Positions 1 through 9,650 are shown, counted from the first letter of the stretch. The stretch: 62,267 bases of DNA from Pseudoruegeria aquimaris (GCF_900172235.1 NZ_FWFQ01000022.1:1-62267), one strand, 5' to 3'. Notes: generated from the letters alone by a model not told the origin. Numbers and translations are program-made.

Positions 1-298
1 CCGCCGCCGCGACCGCGCCCGGCCCGTAGGCCTTGGTCAGGATCATGGCGATGCCACCCGATGAGGGCCAGGCATTGGACATGGCGATGTAGGTATAGGC
101 GCTGAAGGCGGTGACGACGGCCCCGACCACGAAGGACAGCGGAAACCATGGCCCCGCAAGCCCGGCGATCTGACCGGTCAGCGCAAAGATGCCCGCACCG
201 ATCATGACGCCGGTGCCCATCGCCACCGCCCCGGTCAGGGTGATCGACCCGGCCTTGAGGCCGCCATCCTTGCCATGCGCCATGTGCTGATGCGTCAT
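1..298 (-). CDS. APC-family amino acid/polyamine permease, N-terminal part (gene crosses the circle join)
   Basis: Integral inner-membrane transporter of the amino acid-polyamine-organocation family. This part encodes the first ~99 residues, including the family's first helix motif (GTGVMIGAGIFALTG). Translation starts at the ATG on 296-298, overlapping the stop of the upstream gene (ATGA), with a strong AAGGAGG 8 bases before it. Joined with 61113-62140 across the circle, the frame gives one 441-residue protein. The substrate cannot be read from the sequence. It is the sixth gene of the 4-bp-overlap chain that begins at the MBL gene. Confidence in the family is high; substrate is unknown. 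Confidence 0.9.
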   Translation of the reverse strand, partial: MTHQHMAHGKDGGLKAGSITLTGAVAMGTGVMIGAGIFALTGQIAGLAGPWFPLSFVVGAVVTAFSAYTYIAMSNAWPSSGGIAMILTKAYGPGAVAAA

Positions 299-1419
299 CC
301 CGCTACCTCCTTCTCAGGTTTCCCGAGTGCCGGTTCGGCACCAGTTCCACCTTCAAGACGCGCTTCGGGTTGCACCGCCCGGATGGCTGCAACCGCCTCG
401 TCCAGCGTCAACACGTCGGCGGCGGTCAGAACCGGCCCGCTGGTCGCGGCAAGCACCGGGGCGGCCAGCGCGGTGGCGGCGATGACCGCCGCCGTCGCAG
501 AGGTCTGGTCCCCGGTGACAAAGCGCAATTCGCCGGTTTTCCGCTCTTCACGGTCGAAGCCACGCACCACTACGCGGGTCGAGGCCGGTCCAAACGCTGG
601 CAGGCGCAGCAGCCAACGGGCGGCCCTGTCGGCGTTGCGGGACAGGACGCCGCCCGCACCCCACCGCAGAAGCCGTGCCACGGCAGCGGTGGCCCAGGGC
701 GGATCCAGCGCCAGATAGCTCAGAACGGTCGTGCTCGGGCCGGGAAACTTCTGCGCCAGCACAGACTGCTCGACGAAGGGGAAGCCCAGGGCGAGCCGGG
801 CGGGTGCTCCGTCGTGGAATGGAAAGCGGCTCTGCAGCTCTCCCGGGCGCAGGTTCCGCGCCGCTCCGTTGATCGTCGCGTCGTAAGACGTGCCGAGGTT
901 GCGCAGGAACCACTCGGTCGCGGCGAGGCCGGCATGTTTGCTCAGTCCCAGTTCGACCGCGATTTCCGTGCGCCGGGTCTTTGGGTGCCTCTCTACCACC
1001 CGGCACGCCATCATGTTTGTCAGTCCGGGCGCCACGCCCGCGCAGTCCAGCAGATAGCCGGGCCCGGCGGCCTCGACCGCAGCCCGGCGCAGGGCCTGCA
1101 CGTAGGTCGGGCTGGCAGAGCTGTCGACGAAGACCGCGCCGCGCCTGATGGTCTCGTACACGAGTGACGGCGGCGTCCGCTGGGTCAGGTTGATCACCCT
1201 GTCGCCCCTGTGCAGCGGCAGTGTGACGTCCGGTTGGCTCAGGTCCATCTGCACATGTCGTGGCCACGCGGCCTTCGCCGGGGCGCCGCGCGACACGGTG
1301 ATGACCTCAACGACCCGCTGTTGCGGCAACCGGCGCAACACCTGCCGGCCCACGGCACCCGTGCCGCCCAGGATCCAGACCCGGGTCTTGTCGGTTGTCG
1401 TGGGCCGGGACATGTTCAT
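295..1419 (-). CDS. Saccharopine dehydrogenase-like NAD(P)-binding protein
   Basis: 374 residues. The N-terminus holds a Rossmann nucleotide-binding motif ([16 protein letters not shown], residues ~16-31), followed by a region resembling the saccharopine dehydrogenase/trans-acting enoyl reductase superfamily ([29 protein letters not shown]). The substrate is unknown; membership of the superfamily does not imply lysine metabolism. The ATG at 1419 overlaps the copA stop (ATGA) and the stop overlaps the permease start, so it is translationally coupled between a copper pump and an amino-acid permease. That placement is unusual and gives no clear functional hint. Confidence 0.75.
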   Translation of the reverse strand: MNMSRPTTTDKTRVWILGGTGAVGRQVLRRLPQQRVVEVITVSRGAPAKAAWPRHVQMDLSQPDVTLPLHRGDRVINLTQRTPPSLVYETIRRGAVFVDSSASPTYVQALRRAAVEAAGPGYLLDCAGVAPGLTNMMACRVVERHPKTRRTEIAVELGLSKHAGLAATEWFLRNLGTSYDATINGAARNLRPGELQSRFPFHDGAPARLALGFPFVEQSVLAQKFPGPSTTVLSYLALDPPWATAAVARLLRWGAGGVLSRNADRAARWLLRLPAFGPASTRVVVRGFDREERKTGELRFVTGDQTSATAAVIAATALAAPVLAATSGPVLTAADVLTLDEAVAAIRAVQPEARLEGGTGAEPALGKPEKEVAG

Positions 1420-3755
1420 ATCTTCACCCCCCTGAGCCTGAGCGAGTTCAGCACCACCGAGATCGACGAGGCGCTCATGGCGAAGGCGGCGAACATCGGG
1501 CTGATCAGGATGCCGAAGAACGGGAACAGCACGCCCGCCGCCACCGGCACGCCCGAGGCGTTGTAGATCAGGGCAAAGAACAGGTTCTGGCGGATGTTGC
1601 GCATGGTGGCGCGGGCCAGACGGCGGGCGCGCACGATGCCGTCGAGGTTGCCCTTGACCAGCGTGAAGCCCGCGCTTTCGATCGCCACGTCGGCGCCGGT
1701 GCCCATGGCGATGCCGACATCGGCCTGCGCCAGCGCCGGGGCGTCGTTCACCCCGTCGCCCGCCATCGCCACCCTGGCGCCCTGCTCCTGCAACTCGCGG
1801 ATGATGCGGGCCTTGTCCTCGGGCAACACGTCGGCGCGGATCTCGTCGATGCCCAGACGTTCGGCCACGGCCCTTGCGGTGCGCTCGTTGTCGCCGGTGG
1901 CCATGATGATGCGAAAGCCCAAATCGTGCAGCGCCTGCAAGGCCGCCGGGGTGGTCTCCTTGACCGGGTCGGCGACACTGACCAGACCGGCCACCTCGCC
2001 GTCCAGCACCACGAACATCACCGTCTCGCCCTGATCGCGGCGCGCATCGGCCTTGGCGGTCAGGTCGGCGGCGTCGAGCCCCAGATCGGTGACCAGTTTC
2101 AGGTTGCCAAGCGCAACCGGGCGCCCATCCACCATGCCTTTGACGCCCTTGCCGGTCACCGCCTCGAAGTCAGTGGCGTCGGACAGGGCCACGCCACGCT
2201 CCTCGGCCCCGGCGACGATCGCCTCGGCCAGCGGGTGTTCCGAGCCCTTCTCCAGCGTCGCGGCCAGCCGCAGCACCTCGGTCTCGTCATGGCCGGGCTC
2301 GGGCAGCACGGCCACCAGCCGCGGCTTGCCCATGGTCAGGGTGCCGGTCTTGTCCACGATCAGGGTATCGACCTTCTCGAACCGCTCCAGCGCCTCGGCA
2401 TTCTTGATCAGAACCCCGGCCTGCGCGCCGCGACCCGTCGCCGTCATGATCGACATCGGCGTCGCCAGGCCAAGCGCGCAGGGGCAGGCGATGATCAGCA
2501 CCGCCACGGCGGCGATCAGCGCGTAGGACAGCGCCGGGTCAGGCCCCCAGATCGCCCAGCCGACAAAGGCCAGCACCGCGATGACGATGACCGCCGGCAC
2601 GAACCAGCCCGCCACCTTGTCGGCGTATTTCTGGATCGGCGCGCGGCTGCGTTGGGCATTGGCCACCATCTCGACGATCTGGGACAGCATCGTGTCTGCA
2701 CCCACGCGGGTGGCCTCGATCACGAGGGTGCCGGTGCCGTTGATCGTGGCCCCGGTCACCGGCTCGCCCGCCACCTTCTCGACCGGCACCGGCTCGCCCG
2801 AGATCATGCTCTCGTCCACCGACGAGCGCCCTTCCAGCACGACGCCATCCACCGGCACCTTGTCACCGGGACGCACGCGCAGGCGGTCGCCCACCTGCAC
2901 CTCTTCCAGCGGGATTTCCTCTTCGCTGCCATCGGGGCGGATGATGCGGGCGGTCTTGGCCGCCATGTCCAGCAGCGCCCGGATCGCCTTGCCGGTGCCT
3001 TCGCGGGCGCGCAGTTCCATGACCTGCCCCAGCAGCACCAGCGTGACGATCACCGCCGCCGCCTCGAAATAGACGCCCACATGGCCCTCGGCATCGCGGA
3101 ACCCGTCGGGGAAGACATCCGGCGCCAGCACCGCCACCACGCTGAACAGCCACGCGGCCATCACCCCCATGCCAATCAGCGAGAACATGTTGAGGTTCAT
3201 GGTGCGGAACGAGGTCCAGCCCCGTTCAAGGAACGGCCAGCCGCACCACAGCACCACCGGCGTGCCCAGCACCAGTTCGATCCACAGGGTCGCGCGTTCG
3301 CCAAAGATCTCACGGACGCCCGACAGCCCCACATAGGGCCCCATCGTGAAGACCAGCAGCGGCAGGGTCAGCACGGCACCGATCCAGAAACGGCGGGTAA
3401 AGTCCACCAGTTCGGGGTTCGGCCCTTCGTCGGCCATCGCCGCGCTTTCCAGCTCCAGCCCCATACCGCAGAGCGGGCACGAGCCCGGATGCGTCTGCCG
3501 CACCTGCGGGTGCATCGGGCAGGTATAGACCGGGCCGGAATAGCCCGCCGGAACGGTGTCATATTCACCGTTGTCGTCCGTCGCCTGCGCGTGGTGGTGA
3601 TGCGCATGTGCGTCGACCTCGCCCTCGGGCACCAGATGCATCCCGCAGACCGGGCAATCCTCGGGCTCGGCGCTGCGCACCTGCGGGTGCATCGGGCAGA
3701 CATAGGTCGCCAGTTCATCGTCTTCGAAGGTCGGGGCGTGGATGTGGTCATTCAT
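1416..3755 (-). CDS. copA: Cu(+)-exporting P-type ATPase (CopA type, HMBD N-terminus)
   Basis: 779 residues, P1B-type ATPase moving Cu(+) or a similar ion from cytoplasm to periplasm. In place of classical CxxC HMA domains it has two heavy-metal-binding (HMBD, YHS-like) modules at ~18-43 and ~77-102 (CPMHPQVR...CPVCGMHL and CPMHPQVR...CPLCGMGL), separated by a His-rich stretch (residues 50-55). Core motifs: CPC at 424-426 in the sixth helix, DKTGTLT with phosphorylated Asp468, SEHPLAEAI and the [10 protein letters not shown] hinge. The start overlaps the prs stop (ATGA), but a CueR-type promoter lies inside the prs 3' end, so copA can be transcribed alone. CPC with HMBD modules favours copper; silver is also possible. 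Confidence 0.95.
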   Translation of the reverse strand: MNDHIHAPTFEDDELATYVCPMHPQVRSAEPEDCPVCGMHLVPEGEVDAHAHHHHAQATDDNGEYDTVPAGYSGPVYTCPMHPQVRQTHPGSCPLCGMGLELESAAMADEGPNPELVDFTRRFWIGAVLTLPLLVFTMGPYVGLSGVREIFGERATLWIELVLGTPVVLWCGWPFLERGWTSFRTMNLNMFSLIGMGVMAAWLFSVVAVLAPDVFPDGFRDAEGHVGVYFEAAAVIVTLVLLGQVMELRAREGTGKAIRALLDMAAKTARIIRPDGSEEEIPLEEVQVGDRLRVRPGDKVPVDGVVLEGRSSVDESMISGEPVPVEKVAGEPVTGATINGTGTLVIEATRVGADTMLSQIVEMVANAQRSRAPIQKYADKVAGWFVPAVIVIAVLAFVGWAIWGPDPALSYALIAAVAVLIIACPCALGLATPMSIMTATGRGAQAGVLIKNAEALERFEKVDTLIVDKTGTLTMGKPRLVAVLPEPGHDETEVLRLAATLEKGSEHPLAEAIVAGAEERGVALSDATDFEAVTGKGVKGMVDGRPVALGNLKLVTDLGLDAADLTAKADARRDQGETVMFVVLDGEVAGLVSVADPVKETTPAALQALHDLGFRIIMATGDNERTARAVAERLGIDEIRADVLPEDKARIIRELQEQGARVAMAGDGVNDAPALAQADVGIAMGTGADVAIESAGFTLVKGNLDGIVRARRLARATMRNIRQNLFFALIYNASGVPVAAGVLFPFFGILISPMFAAFAMSASSISVVLNSLRLRGVKI

Positions 3756-4708
3756 TGATCGCAGTCCTTCAGACCTGTGTTCGGATTAAGGTTTACAGCT
3801 TCCAGTGGCTGGAAGGTCAACTCGGTCATTGCATCCTGCGCCGCGCAGGCCAGCAGCGGGGCGAGGCCGATCGCGTTGCTTTCATGCGGGATGCTGTCGG
3901 TGGTGACGATTTCGCGGGCACCCGCGGCAAGGATGTCGGCATGGGCCTGTCCGGCGAACACCGCGTGGATGACCACGCAGACCGGTGCGCTGGCCCCGGC
4001 CTCGCTCAGCCGCTCGATCGCCCGCACCAGCGTGCGGCCGGACGAAGCGATGTCATCGAGGATGACCGGCGTGCCGGTTCGCAATGCCGGGTTGTCCGGC
4101 ACGCTGATCTCGACGCTGCGGTCGCCGCTGCGATGCTTGCGCAGGACCTCGTAGGGGCATCCCACCCTGGCCGCGACCCCGGCCACCCATTGCTGGCTTT
4201 CGCTGTCGGGGCCCAGCAGCACCGGGTCATCGACATGCGCGGCGATCCATTCGGCCAGCAGCGGCGCGGTGACCACCCGCCGCGCGGGAATGGTGAACAG
4301 CCGGTCGAGACTGGGGATCCGGTGCAGATGCGGGTCCGCCGTGACCAGCCAGTCAAAGCTTTCCTCGAGGAAGGCGGCGAACAGCGGCGCGCTGACCGCC
4401 TGCCCCGGCGCGAACCGGCGATCCTGCCGCATGTAGCCCAGATAGGGAGCGATCAGCCCGACGCTGACGGCGCCCAGGTCGCGCGCGGTCTCGGCGGCAA
4501 AACGCAGGGGCAGCGCGTGGCGGTCGGGGTCGCGCAGGGTGCACAGGAGCGCCACGTCACGCCCCGCCACGTCGGCATCCAGCGTCACCAGGCTTTCGCC
4601 GTCGGGAAAATGGTGCCAGCCCACCGGGGCCAGCCCGGCCCCCATCAGCGGGGCCAGCTTCTCGGCCAGGGGCAGCATTTCGGGGAACGGGGCAAGTACG
4701 GGTGTCAT
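3752..4708 (-). CDS. prs: Ribose-phosphate pyrophosphokinase-like protein
   Basis: 318 residues, the usual length for PRPP synthetase. Family motifs: N-terminal phosphoribosyltransferase-like domain with HHFPDGES, the DRRF-type loop ([12 protein letters not shown], ~100-111), the Mg/ATP site region (TADPHLHRI) and the PRPP-binding loop [13 protein letters not shown] (~216-228). The start overlaps the phosphorylase stop and the stop overlaps copA (both ATGA). It belongs to the divergent Prs group found beside MBL-fold and thymidine phosphorylase-like genes, so it is probably not the housekeeping enzyme. Inference: it consumes or recycles ribose phosphates released by the upstream enzymes. Its last ~14 codons contain the copA promoter. 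Confidence 0.85.
   Translation of the reverse strand: MTPVLAPFPEMLPLAEKLAPLMGAGLAPVGWHHFPDGESLVTLDADVAGRDVALLCTLRDPDRHALPLRFAAETARDLGAVSVGLIAPYLGYMRQDRRFAPGQAVSAPLFAAFLEESFDWLVTADPHLHRIPSLDRLFTIPARRVVTAPLLAEWIAAHVDDPVLLGPDSESQQWVAGVAARVGCPYEVLRKHRSGDRSVEISVPDNPALRTGTPVILDDIASSGRTLVRAIERLSEAGASAPVCVVIHAVFAGQAHADILAAGAREIVTTDSIPHESNAIGLAPLLACAAQDAMTELTFQPLEAVNLNPNTGLKDCDQ
3790..3820 (-). promoter_or_regulatory. CueR-type promoter/operator for copA, inside the prs coding sequence
   Basis: On the minus strand: -35 TTGACC (3815-3820), a 19-bp spacer, -10 TAAACC (3790-3795). The spacer contains the dyad CTTCCAGTGGCTGGAAG (3799-3815), with 7-bp perfect arms. An overlong 19-bp spacer with a central dyad is the hallmark of MerR-family activation, and TTCCAG/CTGGAA is the CueR-type half-site. 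copA begins 35 bases downstream. Confidence 0.85.
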
Positions 4709-6213
4709 GACGGCTCCTCGATCCTGAACATGGCGGGATGGCTGGCGGCATAGTCCTGCGCATAGGCCAGCTCTCCGGGTGTTTCGGCATGAATTTCGAA
4801 CAGCGGCGCGCCGCGATGGACCGTGTCGCCCCTCTGCGCCCTGAGCAGCACCCCGGCCCGTGGCCGCTGCGGCGCGCCGGCCAGCTTGGCCGTGCGGGCG
4901 ATGCGGCGGTTGTCGATTGCCGTGACCATCCCGTCGCGCGGGGCCACGACCGGCATCCGGTGCGGGGCGAATTGCGGCTCGGCAAAGCCACCCTGCGCCT
5001 CGCAGATCGCCATGAAGCGCCGCTCGGCCTCGCCGCTGTCGAGCAATTCGCGCGCCCGGTTGTGCCGGGCGGCCGTGCCGCCGCCCATGTCCAGCAGCAC
5101 CCGCGCAAGGTTCAGGGCGCGGTCGCGCAGGTCGGCGGGCGCGTCGGGATCGCGGCGCAGCACCTTGAGCACGTCCATCGCCTCGAGCGCCGGGCCGATC
5201 CCCTGCCCCACCGGCTGGCTGCCGTCGCTGATCTGGATCATCAGGTCCAGCCCGATGGCTTCGGCCACCGCTTCGAGCCGCGCCGACAGCGCCGCCGCGG
5301 CCGCCTGCGAGCGGACCTTGGCCGTGGGCCCAACGGGGATGTCGATTACCACCCGCTTCGCACCGGCGGCGGCCTTTTTGGACAGGACGCTGGCCACCAG
5401 CTGGCCTTCGCTGTCGAAATCCAGAGGCCGTTCGATGCGGATCAGAATGTCGTCCACCGGACTCAGGCGCAGCCCGCCGCCCCAGACGATGCAGCCGCCC
5501 TGTGCCTCGACCACCCGCCGCATGGCGGGGATGTCCAGCGCCACCGGCGCCATGACTTCCATCGTGTCGGCGGTGCCCGCAGGCGAGGTGATGGCGCGGC
5601 TCGAGGTCTTGGGAATCAGGTGACCGGCCGCCGCCACGATCGCCACCACGATCGGCGTGGTGCGGTTGCCCGGCAGCCCGCCGACGCAGTGCTTGTCCAG
5701 CACCAGCCGGTCGCCCCAGTCCAGCGTCTCGCCCGCCCCCTGCATGGCGCGGGTCAGGCCGATGGTTTCGTCGAAATCCAACCGGTCTGCGGCGCAGGCG
5801 GTGACGAAGGCGGCAAGGTCCAGATCCGACAGTCGCTGCGCCAGCGCATCCCGCATGATGGTGTCGAACTGCGCCTGCCCCAGCCGCTCGCCATAGACCT
5901 TGGCGCGGATGACCGAGGCCGCGGCAGGCGGTTCGGGATGCGAGAACACGCCCCGCGCGCCGTCGCCCGGTTGCAGCGCGGCCCAAGCGGTGTCGGACAG
6001 CGCCGCTGCGTCAACGGGCAGCCAGTCGCCGTCGGTCACCACGTTGAGCGAGGCGATGACCCACCTGTCGCCGCAGTCGATGCGGACCCGGGCCAGGGCG
6101 CGGAACCCTTCCGAGCGGCAGACATGGCAATCTTCGTGCATGTAGACGACCGGTTGGCTGTAGGTGTCGATCCCGGCAAGCAACAGGCGCAGGCTGTGGT
6201 CCTCGACGGTCAT
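4705..6213 (-). CDS. Thymidine/AMP phosphorylase-like nucleoside phosphorylase
   Basis: 502 residues, longer than the ~440 of E. coli DeoA because of an extra N-terminal domain, as in archaeal AMP phosphorylases and the bacterial 'putative thymidine phosphorylase' group. Core signatures: KHCVGGLPGNRTTP (~198-211), the SSRAITSPAGTADTMEV segment matching the pyrimidine-nucleoside phosphorylase signature, and QISDGSQPVGQGIGPALEA. Expected reaction: phosphorolysis of a nucleoside or NMP to base plus (deoxy)ribose phosphate. Substrate specificity (thymidine or NMP) is not determined. It overlaps both neighbours by 4 bp, between an MBL nuclease-like gene and a PRPP synthetase-like gene, which suggests RNA/nucleotide recycling. 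Confidence 0.82.
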   Translation of the reverse strand: MTVEDHSLRLLLAGIDTYSQPVVYMHEDCHVCRSEGFRALARVRIDCGDRWVIASLNVVTDGDWLPVDAAALSDTAWAALQPGDGARGVFSHPEPPAAASVIRAKVYGERLGQAQFDTIMRDALAQRLSDLDLAAFVTACAADRLDFDETIGLTRAMQGAGETLDWGDRLVLDKHCVGGLPGNRTTPIVVAIVAAAGHLIPKTSSRAITSPAGTADTMEVMAPVALDIPAMRRVVEAQGGCIVWGGGLRLSPVDDILIRIERPLDFDSEGQLVASVLSKKAAAGAKRVVIDIPVGPTAKVRSQAAAAALSARLEAVAEAIGLDLMIQISDGSQPVGQGIGPALEAMDVLKVLRRDPDAPADLRDRALNLARVLLDMGGGTAARHNRARELLDSGEAERRFMAICEAQGGFAEPQFAPHRMPVVAPRDGMVTAIDNRRIARTAKLAGAPQRPRAGVLLRAQRGDTVHRGAPLFEIHAETPGELAYAQDYAASHPAMFRIEEPS

Positions 6214-7595
6214 CGCGGGCGCTCCAGTTGAATCGTCTCAAGATGTTCGGGAACCCGAGCGTTCCAGCCCAGCTCGTGTTCGATGCGGAACCGCAACGCG
6301 TCCGCGGCGTCGGGTTCGCCATGGGTGATGTAGGTCATGTGCGGTGGCTGCGGCGCCGCGCCCAGCCAGCGCATCAGCTCGTTCGCGTCGGCATGGCCCG
6401 AGAACGAGCCCATTTGGATCACCTCGGCCTCGATCGGGAAATCCTTGCCGAAGATGCGCAGGTGATCGGCCCCCGCCGCCAGCGCCGCGCCACGGGTGCC
6501 GCCGGCCTGGAACCCCGACAGCAGGATCGCGTTGCGCCGGTCGCCGCCATAGCTGGCGACATGGTGCAGGATGCGCCCGCCCGTCAGCATCCCGCTGGCC
6601 GAGACGATGATCTTGGGATACGGGTTGGTGTTCAGCGCCTTGGACTCCTCAACCCCGCGCACCCGGTGGGCGATCTCGAACATGGCCTTGCAGTCTTCCC
6701 GGCTGACGTGATGCTCTTCGTGGTGCCGGTGGTAGATCTCGGTCGCGTCCGTCGCCATCGGGCTGTTGAGATAGACCGGAATGTCGGGGATCTCGCCCCG
6801 TTTGCGCAGCCGGGCGATATGATACATCAGCCCCTGCGCGCGCCCCACGGCAAAGGCCGGGATCAGGATCGTGCCGCCGCGCTCGGCCACGCGCCGGATC
6901 ACCGGGGCCAGTTCCGCTTCGGCATCCACCGCCTCGTGCAGCCGGTTGCCATAGGTGGATTCGCACACCAGCACATCCGCCCCGCCGAACGGCACCGGGG
7001 GCCGCATCAGCGGGTCGGTGTCCCGGCCCAGATCCCCGCTGAAATGCAGCACGGTCCCGGCGATGTTCAGCCGGATCTGCGCCGCCCCCAGCAGGTGCCC
7101 GGCGGGGATGAACTCGGCCGTTACGCCGTGGCCCAGATCGACCGGATCGGAGAACCCGACCGCGTCAAAGCGGGTCAGGGCTTCTTTGGCTTCCTCGAAC
7201 GTATACAGCGGCTCGGGGCGCGCGTGTTTCGAGTATTTCTTGCGCCGCGCGTATTTGGCCTCTTCTTCCTGCAGGTGGCCGCTGTCGGGCAGGATCAGCC
7301 CGGCCAGCTCCTCGGTCGACGCGGTACAGATTACGCGGCCCGCGAACCCAGCGCGCACCAGCGCCGGGATATAGCCCGAGTGATCCAGATGCGCGTGCGT
7401 CAACAGCACCGTGTCGATGCTGCGGGGCCGCACCGGGAAAGGCCTGCGGTTACGCTGGCGCAACTGCTTGTAGCCCTGGAACAAACCGCAATCGACGAGG
7501 ATCCGGCGGCCCTCGGCCTCGACGAGGTAGCGCGAGCCGGTGACGGTGCCGGTGGCCCCCATGAACCGCAGGGTTGGCGATTTGAACTTGCTCAT
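6210..7595 (-). CDS. MBL-fold/beta-CASP metallohydrolase (RNase-like)
   Basis: 461 residues. N-terminal metallo-beta-lactamase domain with the zinc motif HAHLDHSGYIPAL (~70-82), a central beta-CASP segment (VSASGMLTGGRILHH) and a C-terminal RMMBL-type motif (MGSFSGHADANELMRW, ~399-414). This is the architecture of CPSF73/YSH1-like exonucleases, which act in the cytoplasm on RNA. The stop overlaps the phosphorylase start (ATGA). It heads the chain of 4-bp-overlapping genes, 33 bases downstream of the propeller gene. Nuclease activity is inferred from the family. Confidence 0.85.
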   Translation of the reverse strand: MSKFKSPTLRFMGATGTVTGSRYLVEAEGRRILVDCGLFQGYKQLRQRNRRPFPVRPRSIDTVLLTHAHLDHSGYIPALVRAGFAGRVICTASTEELAGLILPDSGHLQEEEAKYARRKKYSKHARPEPLYTFEEAKEALTRFDAVGFSDPVDLGHGVTAEFIPAGHLLGAAQIRLNIAGTVLHFSGDLGRDTDPLMRPPVPFGGADVLVCESTYGNRLHEAVDAEAELAPVIRRVAERGGTILIPAFAVGRAQGLMYHIARLRKRGEIPDIPVYLNSPMATDATEIYHRHHEEHHVSREDCKAMFEIAHRVRGVEESKALNTNPYPKIIVSASGMLTGGRILHHVASYGGDRRNAILLSGFQAGGTRGAALAAGADHLRIFGKDFPIEAEVIQMGSFSGHADANELMRWLGAAPQPPHMTYITHGEPDAADALRFRIEHELGWNARVPEHLETIQLERPR

Positions 7596-7628
7596 GGACT
7601 TCTCCTTTCTCCGGTGCGGCGCACCGTG

Positions 7629-8687
7629 TCAGGGCAGCACCACCATCTGGTGCCCTTCGCCTTGGATGGCGATCTCGCCCGAAGCCGTCAGGCTGGCCTG
7701 ATCGACGATCCAGACCTTGGGTTCGGCCCGGCTCGACACCATCAGCTTGCCGGATTCCGGAATGGTCGTCAGGTGATAGGGCGCGGGCGACAGGCTGGCC
7801 TCGCGCTGTTTGCCGGTGGCAAGGTCGATCGACACCAGCCGGTCGGTGCCCTTGGCGGCGACGAAGAGAACACCCTCGCGGTCCGACAGACCAAGCCCGT
7901 GCAACTCGCCGCCGATGTCATAGGTATCGGTGACGCCGCCACTGGCCAGGTCCACGCGATAGGCCTTGCCGCCGTCGCTGTCCGCCACGAAGGCGGCGCT
8001 GCCGGCGGCGTTCAGCACAAGATGCTCGGGGCCTTCACCGACCGGCATGTTGCGGGTCACGTAGCCCTTGGCGACATCCACCTCGCTGAGCGTGCCGTTG
8101 CCCGTGTTGGTGACATAGACCTTGCCCCCGTCGGGCGCGAACACGGCATAGTTGGGCATCGGCCCCGTCGGCACGAAGCCGCGGAAGCCGAGCGTTTCAA
8201 GGTCGATGATCGAGATCCCGTCGCCCGCCGGATGGGTCGCCACCGCAAAGCGGCCGTCAGGGGACACGGCGGTGTGATGCACCGCGCCGGGCACCTCGAT
8301 CCGCTGCACCACCTGGCGGGTTTCGGCATCCAGGACGGTGACGAGGCTCAGCCCCTTATCGGCGGGCATCGCCGACGTGTCGCGCTTGGCATGGTGGGCC
8401 TCGTGGTCATCCTGGGACATGCCTTCGGGCTTTGCCGAGGCTGCGGCCTCTGCCCGGTCGATCTCGGCAAAGCTGCCGGCGACCAGGTATTTCGCGCCGG
8501 GCGCGCCGGCCAGCCCGTGGATCGCTTCGAGCCCCGGCAGGCGACCAAGGGTTTCGGCGGTCTCGGTATCGACCATCAGGATCGAGTTGGCGCTGCCTTC
8601 GGGAATGAACACGGTCGCGGCCAGCGCCAGCGACGGCGCGGACAAGGCCGCGATGGACAGGGTTGCCGCCAGTCTGGACAGGGTCAT
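7629..8687 (-). CDS. Exported YncE-like beta-propeller protein
   Basis: 352 residues with a Sec signal peptide (cleavage near ALALA-ATVF, ~24). The mature part is made of YVTN/NHL-type blades (NSILMVDTETAETLGRLPG, AVSPDGRFAVATHP, VFAPDGGKVYVTNTGNGTL, SIDLATGKQREA). A His-rich insertion (DDHEAHHAKRD, ~92-102) could bind metal. Such periplasmic propellers include metallochaperone-like and YncE-like proteins. The ATG overlaps the stop of a 39-residue membrane peptide. A periplasmic metal-handling role is inferred only from context. Confidence 0.72.
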   Translation of the reverse strand: MTLSRLAATLSIAALSAPSLALAATVFIPEGSANSILMVDTETAETLGRLPGLEAIHGLAGAPGAKYLVAGSFAEIDRAEAAASAKPEGMSQDDHEAHHAKRDTSAMPADKGLSLVTVLDAETRQVVQRIEVPGAVHHTAVSPDGRFAVATHPAGDGISIIDLETLGFRGFVPTGPMPNYAVFAPDGGKVYVTNTGNGTLSEVDVAKGYVTRNMPVGEGPEHLVLNAAGSAAFVADSDGGKAYRVDLASGGVTDTYDIGGELHGLGLSDREGVLFVAAKGTDRLVSIDLATGKQREASLSPAPYHLTTIPESGKLMVSSRAEPKVWIVDQASLTASGEIAIQGEGHQMVVLP

Positions 8688-8803
8688 TTGCTTTTCCTTT
8701 CGTCGATCGGAACGGGCACCTTGGCGGGCACGTGAAGAAAGATCCGGTAGAAGAGGATCATCAGGAAGGGTGTCAGAAGCAGGGTCAGAGCGATGGCTTT
8801 CAT
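8684..8803 (-). CDS. 39-residue single-span membrane peptide
   Basis: A hydrophobic helix (AIALTLLLTPFLMILFYRIFL, ~3-22) with a short basic tail (DERKSK). An ATG at 8801-8803 follows an AAGGAGA ribosome-binding site, and the stop overlaps the propeller start (ATGA), so both the start and the coupling support expression. I do not recognise the family. It may be an accessory subunit or a coupling peptide. Confidence 0.6.
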   Translation of the reverse strand: MKAIALTLLLTPFLMILFYRIFLHVPAKVPVPIDERKSK

Positions 8804-8819
8804 GGCCGTCTCCTTTCGG

Positions 8820-9200
8820 TCAGTTGGGATAGGTGCGGGCGGCGATGGCGTTGAACAGCCCTCCGAACAGCAGGGCGCCATACCAGCCATAGAGGAAGGC
8901 CCAGACCAGCCCGAGCAGGAAGGACGGCACGCTGAGCCAGGTCATACCCGGCATCAGGCCGATCCAGACCCCGTTCATGGCGTAATCGGGAAAGATCAGG
9001 TCAAAGCCCACGCACAGCACATAGGTGATGGTCAGGAACAGGCTCAGCGCCCAGCCCAGCACGACCACCGGCAGGCGGGGATGCGCGGGGGCGTCCTGCA
9101 CCGGGTTAACCGGGTGCCCCATCACGCAGGGGCCGCAGGTCAGGCGCAGAACCACCAGCAGCAGAACTGCGGCAAGGATGAAGTAGAGATAGGTGAACAT
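8820..9200 (-). CDS. DUF5676-like membrane protein
   Basis: 126 residues, three predicted membrane helices (~4-19, ~48-70, ~90-115). The C-terminal half (GMTWLSVPSFLLGLVWAFLY, then GALLFGGLFN) resembles the DUF5676 membrane family, often found among copper and cytochrome genes. An N-terminal CGPCVMGHPVNP segment has two cysteines and a His. Function unknown. It sits 16 bases upstream of the 39-residue peptide in the same run. Confidence 0.6.
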   Translation of the reverse strand: MFTYLYFILAAVLLLVVLRLTCGPCVMGHPVNPVQDAPAHPRLPVVVLGWALSLFLTITYVLCVGFDLIFPDYAMNGVWIGLMPGMTWLSVPSFLLGLVWAFLYGWYGALLFGGLFNAIAARTYPN

Positions 9201-9281
9201 CGGAACATTCCTGAACTTGCGACGCCGCGAATTGCGGCAATCGGGCGGCCCGGAATGGTCCGGGGCCGCCGCCGGCCAAAT

Positions 9282-9650
9282 TCAGGAAAGATTCGGTGGA
9301 TGTGGCAGCGGGGGAACCAGGATCCCGGCAAGCGGGTCGCGCCGTTCAGGGGAAACGGCCGAAGAAACATGCATCACCGGCACTTCGGCTGCATCGCCGA
9401 GAACCACCGCATGGCACCCCGGGTGCACCGAACAGTCGACATCCGCGCCTGGATCGACGCCATCGGACTGGTCCGGGCTATACGCCGTCAACTCGGCATG
9501 GGTATCGGGATGGGCGATCTCGTGCCCGGCATGTGAGGGGAAGGCCGCGACCAGCATCGACACCACCAGCGCGCAAATCAGCATGGCCCGCAGCCGACCG
9601 GTGGCCCGGGCCGCTGTCACCGCTGCGGATATCCATGCTGCGCGTGTCAC
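9282..9650 (-). CDS. Small exported His/Cys protein (paralogue of the one at 19207)
   Basis: 122 residues. An N-terminal signal/anchor (MLICALVVSMLVAAFPSHA) is followed by a short soluble part with HEIAHPDTHAE, then CSVHPGCHAVV, and a Pro-rich end (VPPLPHPPNLS). The layout resembles the 113-residue protein at 19207-19548: His-rich stretch, C-x-n-H-x-n-C, Pro-rich terminus ending LS. This recalls DUF2946/CopL-like small periplasmic metal-related proteins, but I cannot assign a family. The ATG overlaps the stop of the VTT-domain gene. Confidence 0.55.
   Translation of the reverse strand: MTRAAWISAAVTAARATGRLRAMLICALVVSMLVAAFPSHAGHEIAHPDTHAELTAYSPDQSDGVDPGADVDCSVHPGCHAVVLGDAAEVPVMHVSSAVSPERRDPLAGILVPPLPHPPNLS

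Noticed and set aside
1395..3758. 787-residue plus-strand ORF opposite copA
   Set aside because: His/Arg/Gln-rich translation with no domain; it is the antisense shadow of copA in high-GC DNA.
6228..8735. 835-residue plus-strand ORF
   Set aside because: Antisense to the MBL and propeller genes, which have clear motifs and start signals.
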